From: Exilispira sp964581895
GTDB lineage: Bacteria > Spirochaetota > JAAYUW01
Length of the DNA stretch: 64,000 bases
Assembly: GCA_964581895.1 (NCBI GenBank)
Contig: CAZOPR010000008.1
Span: 1 to 64,000 of the forward strand
Reading direction: 5' to 3'
Part shown: in pieces, positions 17,100 through 25,911 of the stretch
Numbering within the stretch: position 1 is the stretch's first letter
Layout: the number at the start of each line of letters is the position of its first letter
Notes under the pieces: model-generated
What the model saw: the letters and a program-made list of their open reading frames with translations, nothing else
Databases searched by the model: none
What the model was told of the DNA's origin: nothing
Position numbers and translations under genes: made by a program

Positions 17100-17540
17100 T
17101 TAAGTATTGTAAGGATATTCAATTTCCTTATTATTTATAAATAATTTTACTATTACTTTGCTATTCTTTTTAAGCATTGCAGAAACACCGCAGTATTTTT
17201 CTTGTGATAATTTAACAGCTTTAATTATATCATCAACTCTATCTTCGATATTACCTGTAAAATAATAATTTAATATTATATCCTTAAATACTTTTGGATG
17301 TTCATCAGTTGTTTCTGTCGAACAATCAAGTGAAAAAGATTCGGCTGGAATTTTCATTTTTTTTATCAAAGATGCCACATCCATCCCAGTACATCCTAAA
17401 AGAGCTGTAAGCATAAGTCCTTTTGGCCTTGGTCCTCTGTTTGTTCCCCCATCTTCTATTGAAGTATCAAGTTCTATAACATGTCCATCAAGTTCAGCAG
17501 TGAAAGAAAGGTTTTCATTCCATTTTGCTTTTGAGTACAT
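17100..17540 (-). CDS. OsmC-family protein
   Basis: This 146-residue protein carries both redox cysteines of the OsmC/Ohr family, in LLGCTGMDV (about residue 50) and EKYCGVSAML (about 117). GGTNRGPRPKGLML matches the family's N-terminal conserved stretch. Members reduce organic hydroperoxides or act in related thiol chemistry. The subgroup is the YhfA-like OsmC set and not Ohr, judged by sequence. It is last in a minus-strand group after mcp, with a ribosome site (GGGAGAATTTTTT) before ATG, and it converges on the outer-membrane protein gene. Confidence 0.85.
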   Translation of the reverse strand: MYSKAKWNENLSFTAELDGHVIELDTSIEDGGTNRGPRPKGLMLTALLGCTGMDVASLIKKMKIPAESFSLDCSTETTDEHPKVFKDIILNYYFTGNIEDRVDDIIKAVKLSQEKYCGVSAMLKKNSKVIVKLFINNKEIEYPYNT

Positions 17541-17687
17541 AAAAAATTCTCCCTTTTAATTTTATAATTTTATATAAAAAATATAATAAAAAATTTAAAA
17601 AAAGGCATTTTTTTTAAAATAACATTTTAATATTTGAAAATGAAATTTTAGATAAATTTTTAGATAAATACTATTTAAATAAAAAAT

Positions 17688-19616
17688 CTATTCTGGTTTC
17701 AATAATTCTTTTTTATCTTGAATATTGTCCGAAGTCAATAATAATTTCTCATCTTTTTTATTAGTCTTTTTGTTTTTACTATTAATCTTAGCTTTTATTT
17801 GATTGATAACTTCTTGCTTTATTACAAAGGTTTCATCTTTGAAGATTTTGAAATTTTGTACACTATTTTTTAATAAATCAACAAGGGAAACAAGATTATC
17901 TGAGTTTGCTTCCAATTCTTCAGATATACTGATACCTTCAGCAGTCAGGTCAAAATAATTTCTTACTATTGTATCGATAATAGTTGTATTTTCATTTTGG
18001 ATATTAGCTGAAGCTAATATTGATTTAACTTCATCTGCGATTACTCTTGTTTCATCAAGGATAGATAATATTGAGTCACTAATAGCTTTTGAATTTTCAA
18101 TTGATTGCAAAATTTTAGTATTTATAGTATTTATTAGCTCATTTACCTGATCTGAAATCACAGAACTACTTTCAGCCATTTTCCTGATTTCAGATGCAAC
18201 TACCGCAAAACCTTTTCCACTTTCACCAACTCTTGATGCTTCAATAGATGCATTTAATGCTAACAATTTAGTATGAGAAGCTATATCTACAATTAATTTT
18301 AATGAATCAGTCATTTTCTTTGAAATTTCACTAATTTGCGAAAATGAAGATAAAGAAGATTCAAAGGTAGCTATTTCTTTTTGTAAAATCGAGTTAGACT
18401 TAGTAATTATTTGAGCAGACTTGTTTGATTTTTCAAGTATTACAGTAGTTGAATTTTTAAGTTCATTTACAGAGTTTAATAGTTTTTGAATAGATTCATT
18501 TTGTTTTTCAGCATTAGATTCTATTTTTTGCGATACATTGAAATTTTCTTTTATTTTTAATGAAACAGCCTCAAAATAATTTAAGCTTTCTTTAATAATA
18601 TTATTAAGATTAATTGAAACTATATTTACTTTTTGTATTATATCAGCAAGTTCATCTGATGTTGAAATGGTGGAATCAAATGAAAAATTGCTTTTTTCAA
18701 GTTCTGAAAGTATTTCTCTAATATGTCCAAGATTTCTTCTTAAAAAAGAAACATATACCGAAGTAAAGATAGAAAAAACAATAACAGCAAAAATTAAAAG
18801 TCTAAAAAAGATAGTTTTAGTTACATAATTTAATTCAAGTGACAAAATCGTACCACCCTGAACTGCATATTGTATCAGGGAAAATGTTATTAGAAGTAGT
18901 AGTATAGCAAGTAAAGAAGATGGAATCATAAAGGTAGCAAATGTTTTTGTTATCAATCCTACTTTATATATTTTATAAGGTGAGTCTTCAGAGAATATTT
19001 TAACCTTTCCAGCAATATTAAATTGTTCTAACAATGAAAAATGCGAGGAATAATAGGATAAAATTGATAATATAACAAAAATAAATGTAAAATATGCAAC
19101 AAGAGTTAAGAATAGATTTGATGGTATTAAAGAAAGAACAAATCCAATAATTATAGCAGATGAAGTGAAAACTAAAAATCTAATTGAATAATTTAAAGCT
19201 AATATTAATGGCATATTTAATAATTTTGCTCTATATTTTAAGAATTCTTCCTTATCAAAATTATATGAAACATTAAATATTGAAAAAAAATCTACTAAAT
19301 CTCTAACTTTAAAATAGGTAAAAATCATTCCAACAAAAAAATTTACTAAATATAAAAACAATAGGATATTTCTAAATTCGGCAAAATTTGGACCTGTGCT
19401 TGGAAATGGCTGAAAAATGAACCAGCATAAATAACCAAAAAGCAATGATAAAAATTCTGATAAAAAAACAGGTAGAAAATTAAATCTTTTTCGTGTATAA
19501 ACTTTTTCTAATTTAGAAAGTTCACTTTTCTTCTTTTTTGCTTTTTCAGAATGTTTTGGAAAGAGATTTGATTTATAAATATAAGATTTTGAAGTATTTC
19601 TTTGTTTTGCTTTCAT
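17688..19616 (-). CDS. Methyl-accepting chemotaxis protein with multi-helix membrane domain
   Basis: This protein has about 642 residues if started at ATG 19616, which has GAGGT six nt upstream; an upstream TTG at 19661 is less likely. A Lys-rich start is followed by about six membrane helices with no sizeable periplasmic domain, a HAMP-like linker and a signalling hairpin whose tip reads NASIEASRVGESGKGFAVVA. This places it among spirochaete-type receptors that sense within or near the membrane. The C-terminal tail is Lys-rich and lacks a CheR-binding pentapeptide. It signals to CheA/CheW for motility. Ligand unknown. Confidence 0.88.
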   Translation of the reverse strand: MKAKQRNTSKSYIYKSNLFPKHSEKAKKKKSELSKLEKVYTRKRFNFLPVFLSEFLSLLFGYLCWFIFQPFPSTGPNFAEFRNILLFLYLVNFFVGMIFTYFKVRDLVDFFSIFNVSYNFDKEEFLKYRAKLLNMPLILALNYSIRFLVFTSSAIIIGFVLSLIPSNLFLTLVAYFTFIFVILSILSYYSSHFSLLEQFNIAGKVKIFSEDSPYKIYKVGLITKTFATFMIPSSLLAILLLLITFSLIQYAVQGGTILSLELNYVTKTIFFRLLIFAVIVFSIFTSVYVSFLRRNLGHIREILSELEKSNFSFDSTISTSDELADIIQKVNIVSINLNNIIKESLNYFEAVSLKIKENFNVSQKIESNAEKQNESIQKLLNSVNELKNSTTVILEKSNKSAQIITKSNSILQKEIATFESSLSSFSQISEISKKMTDSLKLIVDIASHTKLLALNASIEASRVGESGKGFAVVASEIRKMAESSSVISDQVNELINTINTKILQSIENSKAISDSILSILDETRVIADEVKSILASANIQNENTTIIDTIVRNYFDLTAEGISISEELEANSDNLVSLVDLLKNSVQNFKIFKDETFVIKQEVINQIKAKINSKNKKTNKKDEKLLLTSDNIQDKKELLKPE

Positions 19617-19784
19617 CTTAAACCTCAGCATGGTATTGATAAATAAAATCACTTTTTTCAATTATCGTCTAATTTGCCATAAATCTATATCTTTATTAAT
19701 TTTTGTAAAATCAGACTTTTTTCTTAATGTAAAATAAAAATAAAAATAAAATTATAAATATAAATAGCTGTTTCTTAAAAAAGC

Positions 19785-21401
19785 TTATTTAGATTTCTTA
19801 AAAAGGTTAATATCAATCTTTTTTTCCCTGAATCTATTTGCAAATCTATGGGCTTCATTTCTTATATAAACTAAAAGTTTTAATCCTTCATTATCATAAG
19901 GCAATTTAATTTCTCTTTTCCCCTTTTCTACTATAATTGTTTCTTCTCTTTTTGCAAGACCAATTACAGGAATATCTATAGACAAATCTTCATTGATTAT
20001 ATCTGATATCCTTTTTACATGACCTTTTCCTCCATCAATACAGATAAGATCAGGCAATTGATTCCCAGTATTTTTATATTCAAATATTCTTCTAAGGACA
20101 ATTTCTTCAATAGAAGAGTAATCATCCTGACTTTTTATGCTCTTAATTGTAAATTGTCTATAATTGCTTTTATCTGGGAAACCATTTAAAAAACTTACAG
20201 ATGATCCCACAATATAAGATGAACCAATGTTTGAAATGTCAAAACCATCAATTCTATGTGGAATTTTACTTAAATTTAGCAATTTTTGAAGTTCCTTTAA
20301 TTTTTTTTCTTCATTAAATAAAGCAATTTTGAAAGATTGTTTATACAATTCAATTAGCTGTAAAATCAATGTCTTATAAATTTTTTTTTCTATCTTAGAT
20401 TCGTAGACTTTTATTTCTATTTCTTTTTTTAATAAAGTATTTAAGACTTGAATTAACAAGGGGGATGGGAGATAAACATTTTGGGCTGGTTCAACTTCTC
20501 TATATAATGAAATTATTGCTTGTAGTATAATAGAATCAAGATTATCTTTCTCCTCAATATATGAAAATCTTTTATTAATTGAAAAGGTTTTGATTCCGTC
20601 TTTACTTCTTAAAAGAGTAATATAACCATTTCCATTTCTAAGATAAAATGCTATAAAATCATAAGTACCTTCAAAGTTCCATCTATATGAATAATGAGAC
20701 TGAAATTCCTTAATAATAATATATTGATTTTTTAAAAAATTAGCTTTTTCAAATTCAAGAGCCAAAGATGATTGATTTATTTCAGATTCAATTTCTTTTA
20801 GTAGATTTTTATATTCACCTTTCAAAAAAGAAATAGCCTTTTTATATTGAGAAATATACTGAGATTCATCAATAAGTGCTGCACATGGAGCGCTACATTT
20901 ACCAATATGATAATTTAAACATGGTTTAGATTTACGGTTTAATCTTTTTTTACAGGTTCTTAGCTTAAAAGTTTTTTGGATAAATTCATAAAGTCTATCT
21001 GTCATTTGCCTTGATGTAAAGGGACCAAATGTAATACCTTCGAATTTATCTCTTTGCCGAATTATTGAAAGAGAAGGGAATTTTTCTTTAGAAAAAGCCA
21101 AAAGAGTGTAAGATTTATCATCTTTGAGTTGGATATTGTATTTAGGTTTTAGTTCAGATATTAAATTTTGTTCTAATAAAAGTGCTTCAAATTCAGAATT
21201 TGCTATCCTATAATCTATATATTTTATGTTTGATACAAGAATTTCAGTTTTATCATCCAAAATATTTTTAGTAAAATACGAACTTACTCTTTTTTTTAAA
21301 TTTTTTGCTTTGCCAATATATAGCAATTTTTGAGATTTATCATAAAAAAGATAGACTCCACTTTTTTCTGGTAAAGTGTTATAAAACTCTGCTTCAATCA
21401 T
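19785..21401 (-). CDS. uvrC: Excinuclease ABC subunit C, lacking the C-terminal HhH domain
   Basis: This 538-residue protein has the GIY-YIG nuclease domain (SGVYLFYDKSQKLLYIGKAK), a four-Cys segment (CKKRLNRKSKPC, HIGKCSAPCA) and a UVR-type helical segment. The RNase H-like nuclease follows with DGFDISNIGSSYIVG, CIDGGKGH and EAHRFANRFR. It cuts both sides of a lesion handed over by UvrB. The usual protein has about 600 residues. This one stops about 20 residues after the nuclease domain, so the (HhH)2 DNA-binding domain is absent. The next 120 bp hold no frame for it. It is divergent from rpsT. Confidence 0.92.
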   Translation of the reverse strand: MIEAEFYNTLPEKSGVYLFYDKSQKLLYIGKAKNLKKRVSSYFTKNILDDKTEILVSNIKYIDYRIANSEFEALLLEQNLISELKPKYNIQLKDDKSYTLLAFSKEKFPSLSIIRQRDKFEGITFGPFTSRQMTDRLYEFIQKTFKLRTCKKRLNRKSKPCLNYHIGKCSAPCAALIDESQYISQYKKAISFLKGEYKNLLKEIESEINQSSLALEFEKANFLKNQYIIIKEFQSHYSYRWNFEGTYDFIAFYLRNGNGYITLLRSKDGIKTFSINKRFSYIEEKDNLDSIILQAIISLYREVEPAQNVYLPSPLLIQVLNTLLKKEIEIKVYESKIEKKIYKTLILQLIELYKQSFKIALFNEEKKLKELQKLLNLSKIPHRIDGFDISNIGSSYIVGSSVSFLNGFPDKSNYRQFTIKSIKSQDDYSSIEEIVLRRIFEYKNTGNQLPDLICIDGGKGHVKRISDIINEDLSIDIPVIGLAKREETIIVEKGKREIKLPYDNEGLKLLVYIRNEAHRFANRFREKKIDINLFKKSK

Positions 21402-21441
21402 TTTAAAAACAATTTAATATTAAAAATGAAAATAATCAATA

Positions 21442-21469
21442 TTGACATCATTAATATCTATGATAAAAG
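21442..21469 (+). promoter_or_regulatory. Promoter of rpsT
   Basis: TTGACA (21442-21447), a 16-bp spacer and TAAAAG (21464-21469), in the divergent gap between uvrC and rpsT. The leader would be only about 15 nt. Confidence 0.5.
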
Positions 21470-21490
21470 GTAAAAAAAAGGAGAATATCT

Positions 21491-21751
21491 GTGCCAAACA
21501 AAAAATCTGCAGAAAAAAGAGTTAAACAATCATTAAAAAGAAGATTGGAAAATAGAAGTGTTAAGACTGAAATTAAAACTGGTTTTAAGAATTTGACTTC
21601 TTCTTTAAATAGCGGCGACAAAGAAAAAATTGCTAACTTGTATAATGACTACCAATCTTTATGTGATAAGGCAGTTAAGAGAAATGTTATTCATAAAAAT
21701 GCAGCAGCAAGATATAAATCAAGAGCTTCTAAACTGATAAATATTAATTAA
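21491..21751 (+). CDS. rpsT: 30S ribosomal protein S20
   Basis: This 86-residue basic helical protein starts with PNKKSAEKRVKQSLKRR and ends with HKNAAARYKSRA, both S20 hallmarks. It binds 16S rRNA in the small-subunit body. The start codon is GTG with an AAGGAG site 7 nt upstream. GTG starts in rpsT genes can keep expression sensitive to autoregulation, as known in enterics. Confidence 0.95.
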   Translation: MPNKKSAEKRVKQSLKRRLENRSVKTEIKTGFKNLTSSLNSGDKEKIANLYNDYQSLCDKAVKRNVIHKNAAARYKSRASKLININ

Positions 21752-21764
21752 ATAAAATTAAAAG

Positions 21765-22067
21765 ATGAAGATAACAAGGAAAGATTTAATTGATTTAACA
21801 TATCAAAAAACAAAGGAAGTTAATAAAGATTTAGTAGCATCTATTATAAATCAATTTTTAACTGAGTTATCAAGTCTTCTATCTAAAGAAGAAGAGATTA
21901 ATATTGAACTAAGAGGTTTTGGAGTATTTAAGAAAAGAAAAAGAAAAGATCTTTTAATTTTAAATCCTAAAACAAAAGAGAAAAAGATTTATAATAACCT
22001 TTATTCAATTAAATTTAAATTAAGTAAAATAAATAAGTTAAATAAAGAGGTTGGCTCCAATGAATAA
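21765..22067 (+). CDS. HU/IHF-family DNA-binding protein
   Basis: This 100-residue protein has the dimerising helices (about 1-45), the IELRGFGVFKKRKRKD beta region and a short arm before the final helix, as in HU/IHF. The usual RxGRNPxTG arm motif reads ILNPKTKEK, so it is a divergent member. A Lys-rich C-terminal tail extends it by about 10 residues. It probably bends or compacts DNA. It lies 13 nt after rpsT, has no clear ribosome site of its own, and overlaps the next gene. Confidence 0.8.
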   Translation: MKITRKDLIDLTYQKTKEVNKDLVASIINQFLTELSSLLSKEEEINIELRGFGVFKKRKRKDLLILNPKTKEKKIYNNLYSIKFKLSKINKLNKEVGSNE

Positions 22068-22767
22068 ATTTAAGATAGTTATGGTTGATGATAATTGGGA
22101 GATCTGCGAACTTTTTAAGACTATCATTCAGAATCTTGAGATGTTTGAAGTAATATCATTTGATAAAGGTTATAGATTTCTTGAATATATTGAAGAAAAT
22201 AAATACGATATAGCCATAGTAGATATAGATTTACCAGATATTTCTGGATATGAAATAATTAAAAACATTAGAAATGAACAAGAAAATTATGCCCCAATAA
22301 TTGTTATTTCAGCATTTGAGGACTTTGCTCATAAGATAAAAGCCTTAGAATTAGGAGCCGACGATTATATAGTAAAACCAGTAAATATCTTTGAAGTAGT
22401 CATAAAGATGAATAATCTTCTTAAAAGACAAAGTTATCTTTCTGAATTAAATAAAAGAGAATCAATTATTCAAGAAAAAGCTGAAATAATTAAAATATTG
22501 AAATCCTTTTTTAATGAAAAGGTATATCAGCCAGCTATTAAGCTAAAAAACCATTTTGATACGGAGCTTTCTAAAGGCAAATCTTCATTTTCGCCAGATA
22601 AAATTTTTGATACATATAAAAAACTTTCAGATGATTTTGATTTTTTGATTAAAAATTTTGAAAAACTTAGTAATGAGATAGAAAAAAGAATAGAAAAAAT
22701 CGAAGAAAAAAAAGCAGAATTTCTTCCTGAAAAAGAGATAGAAAAAAAATTTAAAACTAAATTTTAA
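22060..22767 (+). CDS. Response regulator with coiled-coil C-terminal region
   Basis: The protein has about 235 residues. Start ATG 22060 is chosen over TTG 22051 because GAGG at 22047-22050 is correctly spaced for it. A complete receiver domain (1-120) shows VDDN, the phosphoacceptor in IAIVDIDLPD, VISAFED and DYIVKP. After residue 125 comes a Lys/Glu-rich helical region, probably coiled coil, without a known DNA-binding or enzymatic domain. Output is probably by protein contact. No partner kinase is adjacent. It overlaps the HU-like gene by 8 nt. Confidence 0.82.
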   Translation: MNKFKIVMVDDNWEICELFKTIIQNLEMFEVISFDKGYRFLEYIEENKYDIAIVDIDLPDISGYEIIKNIRNEQENYAPIIVISAFEDFAHKIKALELGADDYIVKPVNIFEVVIKMNNLLKRQSYLSELNKRESIIQEKAEIIKILKSFFNEKVYQPAIKLKNHFDTELSKGKSSFSPDKIFDTYKKLSDDFDFLIKNFEKLSNEIEKRIEKIEEKKAEFLPEKEIEKKFKTKF

Positions 22768-22874
22768 GTTAATTTTTTCTCTTGAAATTTTATAATTGTG
22801 ATGCATAAATAAAATCAAATAAATAGAATATATAAAATATAAAAAATCAAAAAAGTTATTAAAAAGAGGAAGTT

Positions 22875-23096
22875 ATGCTTTCAGAAGAAAAAAAAATGTT
22901 ATTACAGTATTATAATGAAGGGATAGATCTTTATTTTAAGAAAGATTTTAAAAACGCAATTATAAAATTTCAAAAAGCACTTGAAATAAATCCAGCTGAT
23001 GGACCTTCTAAACTTCAATATCTTAGATGTGTTGAATATATTAAAAATCCCCCACCAGAAAATTGGGATGGCGTTTTTACAATGGTGACCAAGTAA
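22875..23096 (+). CDS. Small TPR protein with adenylate-cyclase-tail motif
   Basis: This 73-residue protein consists of one TPR (YNEGIDLYFKKDFKNAIIKF with its partner helix) followed by DGPSKLQYLRC and PPPENWDGVFTMVTK. This arrangement is familiar as the C-terminal end of class III adenylate/guanylate cyclases, many in spirochaetes, but here it is a separate protein without a cyclase domain. Function unknown; it may dock onto a partner. A GAGGAAG site precedes ATG. It lies just before the bactofilin gene. Confidence 0.7.
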   Translation: MLSEEKKMLLQYYNEGIDLYFKKDFKNAIIKFQKALEINPADGPSKLQYLRCVEYIKNPPPENWDGVFTMVTK

Positions 23097-23154
23097 AGAT
23101 ATTTATATTAAAGATATTTATAAATAAATATTTCTTTGTTGAGGAGTTATTAAA

Positions 23155-23502
23155 ATGAATAAGAAAGAAAGACCATCTTTCTCAGATAAAGTTGCAACCA
23201 CTTTTGGACCAGAGACAAATTTCAATGGAAATCTTAATTTTAAGACATCATTAAAAATATGTGGAACTTTTAAAGGTACTATTAAAACCGAAGGATATCT
23301 TGAAATATCTTCTGAAGCAAATGTTGAAGCTGAAATAGAGGCAGGTACCGTTAAAATAGCTGGTATTTTAAGAGGAAACATAAATAAATCAGAAAGAGCT
23401 GAACTTATAAACTCTGCCCAAATGTATGGAAATATAACAACAAAAGTTCTTAAAATAGAAGATGGTGTTATTTTTCAGGGTGAATGCAAGATGAGTAAAT
23501 AA
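23155..23502 (+). CDS. Bactofilin
   Basis: This 115-residue bactofilin (DUF583) has the short right-handed beta-helix pattern: GPETNFNGNLNFKTSLKICG, GTFKGTIKTEGYLEI, VEAEIEAGTVKIAGILRGNI and EDGVIFQGECKM. Members polymerise into filaments that shape cells or place envelope proteins, and in spirochaetes they contribute to cell shape. A GAGGAG site precedes the ATG. No neighbouring peptidase is present. Confidence 0.9.
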   Translation: MNKKERPSFSDKVATTFGPETNFNGNLNFKTSLKICGTFKGTIKTEGYLEISSEANVEAEIEAGTVKIAGILRGNINKSERAELINSAQMYGNITTKVLKIEDGVIFQGECKMSK

Positions 23503-23517
23503 ATTTTAAAAACTCTC

Positions 23518-23545
23518 TTGACAGTTGTAAAAAATCTGTTATTTT
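23518..23545 (+). promoter_or_regulatory. Promoter of tRNA-Thr / rpmG-secE region
   Basis: TTGACA (23518-23523), a 16-bp spacer and TATTTT (23540-23545), 14 nt before the tRNA. The same spacing and GTTATTT core occur before rpsL. Confidence 0.55.
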
Positions 23546-23558
23546 TGCTAGCGATTTT

Positions 23559-23631
23559 GCCCTCATAGCTCATACGGTAGAGCGTTTCCATGGTAAGGAA
23601 AAGGTACTCGGTTCGATTCCGAGTGAGGGCT
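23559..23631 (+). tRNA. tRNA-Thr (anticodon GGT)
   Basis: A 73-nt cloverleaf with acceptor GCCCTCA / TGAGGGC, T-arm GGTTCGATTCC and a seven-base anticodon loop ATGGTAA on a TTTCC/GGAAA stem, so the anticodon is GGT (Thr). No CCA is encoded. Confidence 0.95.
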
Positions 23632-23691
23632 GTGAATAAAAAATAAGTCGAAATTTCAAAAAAGATAAATTAGTTTAATAAAGGTGAATGT

Positions 23692-23847
23692 ATGAGAGAA
23701 TTAATAGCTTTTAAGTGTGATGTATGCGGAAACAAAAATTATACTGCTGATAAGAACAAAAAAAATACTCCAGATAAGTTATCTTTTAAGAAATATTGTA
23801 GATTTTGTCATAAACATACTGTTCATAGTGAAACAAAAATTAAATAA
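23692..23847 (+). CDS. rpmG: 50S ribosomal protein L33, zinc-binding form
   Basis: A 51-residue protein lying between the two tRNAs. FKCDVCGNKNY near the start and YCRFCHKHT near the end give the CxxC...CxxC zinc pattern of L33. The weak GGTGAA region precedes its ATG. It is usual for rpmG, a tRNA-Trp gene and secE-nusG to stand together. Confidence 0.95.
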   Translation: MRELIAFKCDVCGNKNYTADKNKKNTPDKLSFKKYCRFCHKHTVHSETKIK

Positions 23848-23855
23848 ATAATTAT

Positions 23856-23929
23856 AGGTCAGTAGCTCCAATTGGTAGAGCGGCGGTCTCCAAAACCGCA
23901 TGTTGGGGGTTCGAATCCCTCCTGGCCTG
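23856..23929 (+). tRNA. tRNA-Trp (anticodon CCA)
   Basis: A 74-nt cloverleaf: acceptor AGGTCAG / CTGGCCT, anticodon arm GCGGT-CTCCAAA-ACCGC giving CCA (Trp), T-arm GGGGGTTCGAATCCCTC. Discriminator is G. It ends 21 nt before secE. Confidence 0.96.
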
Positions 23930-23950
23930 TTTTTGAACTGTGGAGGCAGA

Positions 23951-24157
23951 ATGGCTAAACAAAATATTTTTAAAAAATTTATATCTTTTATTACCTCATC
24001 ATATAGAGAGTTAAAGAAAATTGACTGGAATATTGTTACCAAATCTGTTCCTGCTCACCTTATAGGCATATTGATAATTATGGGCTTTTTTTCATTGTTT
24101 TTTCTTGCAGTAGACCTTGGGATTGGTAAATTTATTCAGTGGATATTTGGTTTATGA
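23951..24157 (+). CDS. secE: Preprotein translocase subunit SecE
   Basis: This 68-residue single-helix protein has an amphipathic N-terminal part (SYRELKKIDWNI) and a membrane helix near residues 40-62, as in the SecE family. It clamps SecY in the translocation channel. The start is ATG 23951 with GGAGG 5 nt upstream; anything further upstream lies in the tRNA. It overlaps nusG by 4 nt (ATGA). Confidence 0.92.
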   Translation: MAKQNIFKKFISFITSSYRELKKIDWNIVTKSVPAHLIGILIIMGFFSLFFLAVDLGIGKFIQWIFGL

Positions 24158-24720
24158 AAAATTACTATATCTTAAAAGTCACCAGTGGTTCAGAATACCA
24201 GGTGGTAGATTATTTAAATAAAATTATAAAAAACACATATCTTGAAAAATATGTATTTAATCCTGTAGTGCCAGAGTCAAAAACAGAAAAGAAAATAAAA
24301 GGAAAGAAAAGAGAGTTTACTTCAAGATTATATCCAGGATATGTTTTTGTCGAAATAGATTTTTCAGATAATCCTGGAGATGAAAATTATTGGAAAAAAA
24401 TTGCCAAGGAGATTTTAAGCATATCTTCTGTTGCAGCATTTTTAGGTGTCAAAAGAACTGATAGACCTATTCCTTTATCAAAGGCTGAAGTTAAGTCTTA
24501 TTTGATTAATATTGGGCAGATAAAGGAAAGCGAAACTGAAGAAACCAAATCTGTTTATGATATAGGAGAAGAGGTTAATATAATAGCAGGTGGATTCAAA
24601 GGCTGCACAGGTGTTATCAAAGAAATTGATAAAGATAAAACAAAAGTTATTGTAGAAGTTAAAATCTTTGATAGACCAACTCCTGTTGAGCTTACTACAG
24701 AACAGATTGAGAAGAAATAA
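24154..24720 (+). CDS. nusG: Transcription antitermination/elongation factor NusG
   Basis: A 188-residue protein with the NGN domain (YYILKVTSGSEYQV, RLYPGYVFVEID) and the C-terminal KOW domain (GEEVNIIAGGFKGCTGVI). It binds RNA polymerase and links it to Rho or ribosomes. It starts inside the secE stop (ATGA overlap) and so is translationally coupled. Confidence 0.96.
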   Translation: MKNYYILKVTSGSEYQVVDYLNKIIKNTYLEKYVFNPVVPESKTEKKIKGKKREFTSRLYPGYVFVEIDFSDNPGDENYWKKIAKEILSISSVAAFLGVKRTDRPIPLSKAEVKSYLINIGQIKESETEETKSVYDIGEEVNIIAGGFKGCTGVIKEIDKDKTKVIVEVKIFDRPTPVELTTEQIEKK

Positions 24721-24757
24721 ATTAAAATAAATTTGAAAAAAATTTTAAGGATATATT

Positions 24758-25183
24758 ATGGCAAAAGAGATTAAACAAATAGTAAAATTACAAATTGTCG
24801 GTGGAGAAGCAAAACCTGCTCCACCAATCGGTACAGCATTAGGACCAACAGGGATTAATTTACAACAATTTGTTCAAACATTTAATGCTAAAACTTCTAA
24901 TAGAAAAGGTGAATTAATTCCTACAATTGTAACAATATATAAAGACAGAACATTTGATATAGCTTTTAAGGTCGCTCCTGTTTCGTTTATGGTTAAAAAG
25001 GCAATAAATTTGGAAAAGGGTTCGGCTACTCCAAACAAAACAAAAGTGGGTAAAATAACAAGAAAACAGGTAAAAGAAATAGCTGCAAAAAAGCTACCAG
25101 ATTTGAATACCAAAGATATAGAAAAAGCATCTAAAATTGTTGAAGGTACTTGTAAATCTATGGGTATTGAAGTTGTAGATTAA
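24758..25183 (+). CDS. rplK: 50S ribosomal protein L11
   Basis: A 141-residue protein with the L11 signature GGEAKPAPPIGTALGPTGIN at the N-terminus and the rRNA-binding C-terminal domain ending in GTCKSMGIEV. It binds the GTPase centre of 23S rRNA. An AAGGA site precedes the ATG. First gene of the rplKAJL group. Confidence 0.97.
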   Translation: MAKEIKQIVKLQIVGGEAKPAPPIGTALGPTGINLQQFVQTFNAKTSNRKGELIPTIVTIYKDRTFDIAFKVAPVSFMVKKAINLEKGSATPNKTKVGKITRKQVKEIAAKKLPDLNTKDIEKASKIVEGTCKSMGIEVVD

Positions 25184-25202
25184 TTATCAAGGAGTTTTAA
25201 TA

Positions 25203-25883
25203 ATGACAGTTCATGGTAAATTATATAGAAAAGCTAAAGAAAATATTGAACCAAAAGCATATAACATTAAAGATGCGATATCTTTAATAAAAAAAGTTTC
25301 TTATGCTAAATTTGATGAAACTTTTGAAGCAAGTTTTAATTTAAAACTTGAAAAGAAACATTCAATCAGATCTACAATATTATTACCGAATTCTTTTGGT
25401 AAAACCAGAAAAGTTTTGGTTTTTGCAAAAGGACAAAAAGCAGAAGAAGCTATTTCTGCTGGTGCTGATTATGCTGGTGATGAAGAGTATATTGAAAAAA
25501 TTAAAAATGGTTGGCTTGATTTTGATGCATGCATTGCGACACCAGATATGATGAAAGAAATAGGTAAAATAGCAAAGATTTTAGGTCCTAAAGGTTTAAT
25601 GCCTAACCCAAAAACAGGTACTGTTACAGATAATATTGCTAACGCAGTTAAAGAAATCAAGCAGGGTAAACTTGAGTATAAAGCAGATAAGGCTGGGGTT
25701 GTTCATGTAGTATTTGCAAAAAAATCTATGACAGAAGAACAGATTTTTGAAAACTTTAACCAGCTTTATCAAGATTTACTAAAAAAAAGACCTTCTGATT
25801 TAAAAGGAAATTACATTTTATCTATATATATTTCAACAACTATGTCTCCTTCTGTAAAAGTAGATATTTCAAGTTTAGCTTAA
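25203..25883 (+). CDS. rplA: 50S ribosomal protein L1
   Basis: A 226-residue two-domain L1 protein. LGPKGLMPNPKTGTVT is the family's central signature, and KQGKLEYKADKAGVVH closes the second domain. It forms the L1 stalk that moves E-site tRNA. A GGAG site is 19 nt after the rplK stop. No L1-type leader motif is visible. Confidence 0.97.
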   Translation: MTVHGKLYRKAKENIEPKAYNIKDAISLIKKVSYAKFDETFEASFNLKLEKKHSIRSTILLPNSFGKTRKVLVFAKGQKAEEAISAGADYAGDEEYIEKIKNGWLDFDACIATPDMMKEIGKIAKILGPKGLMPNPKTGTVTDNIANAVKEIKQGKLEYKADKAGVVHVVFAKKSMTEEQIFENFNQLYQDLLKKRPSDLKGNYILSIYISTTMSPSVKVDISSLA

Positions 25884-25911
25884 ATCTAATACTTGAAATT
25901 ATATTTATTTT

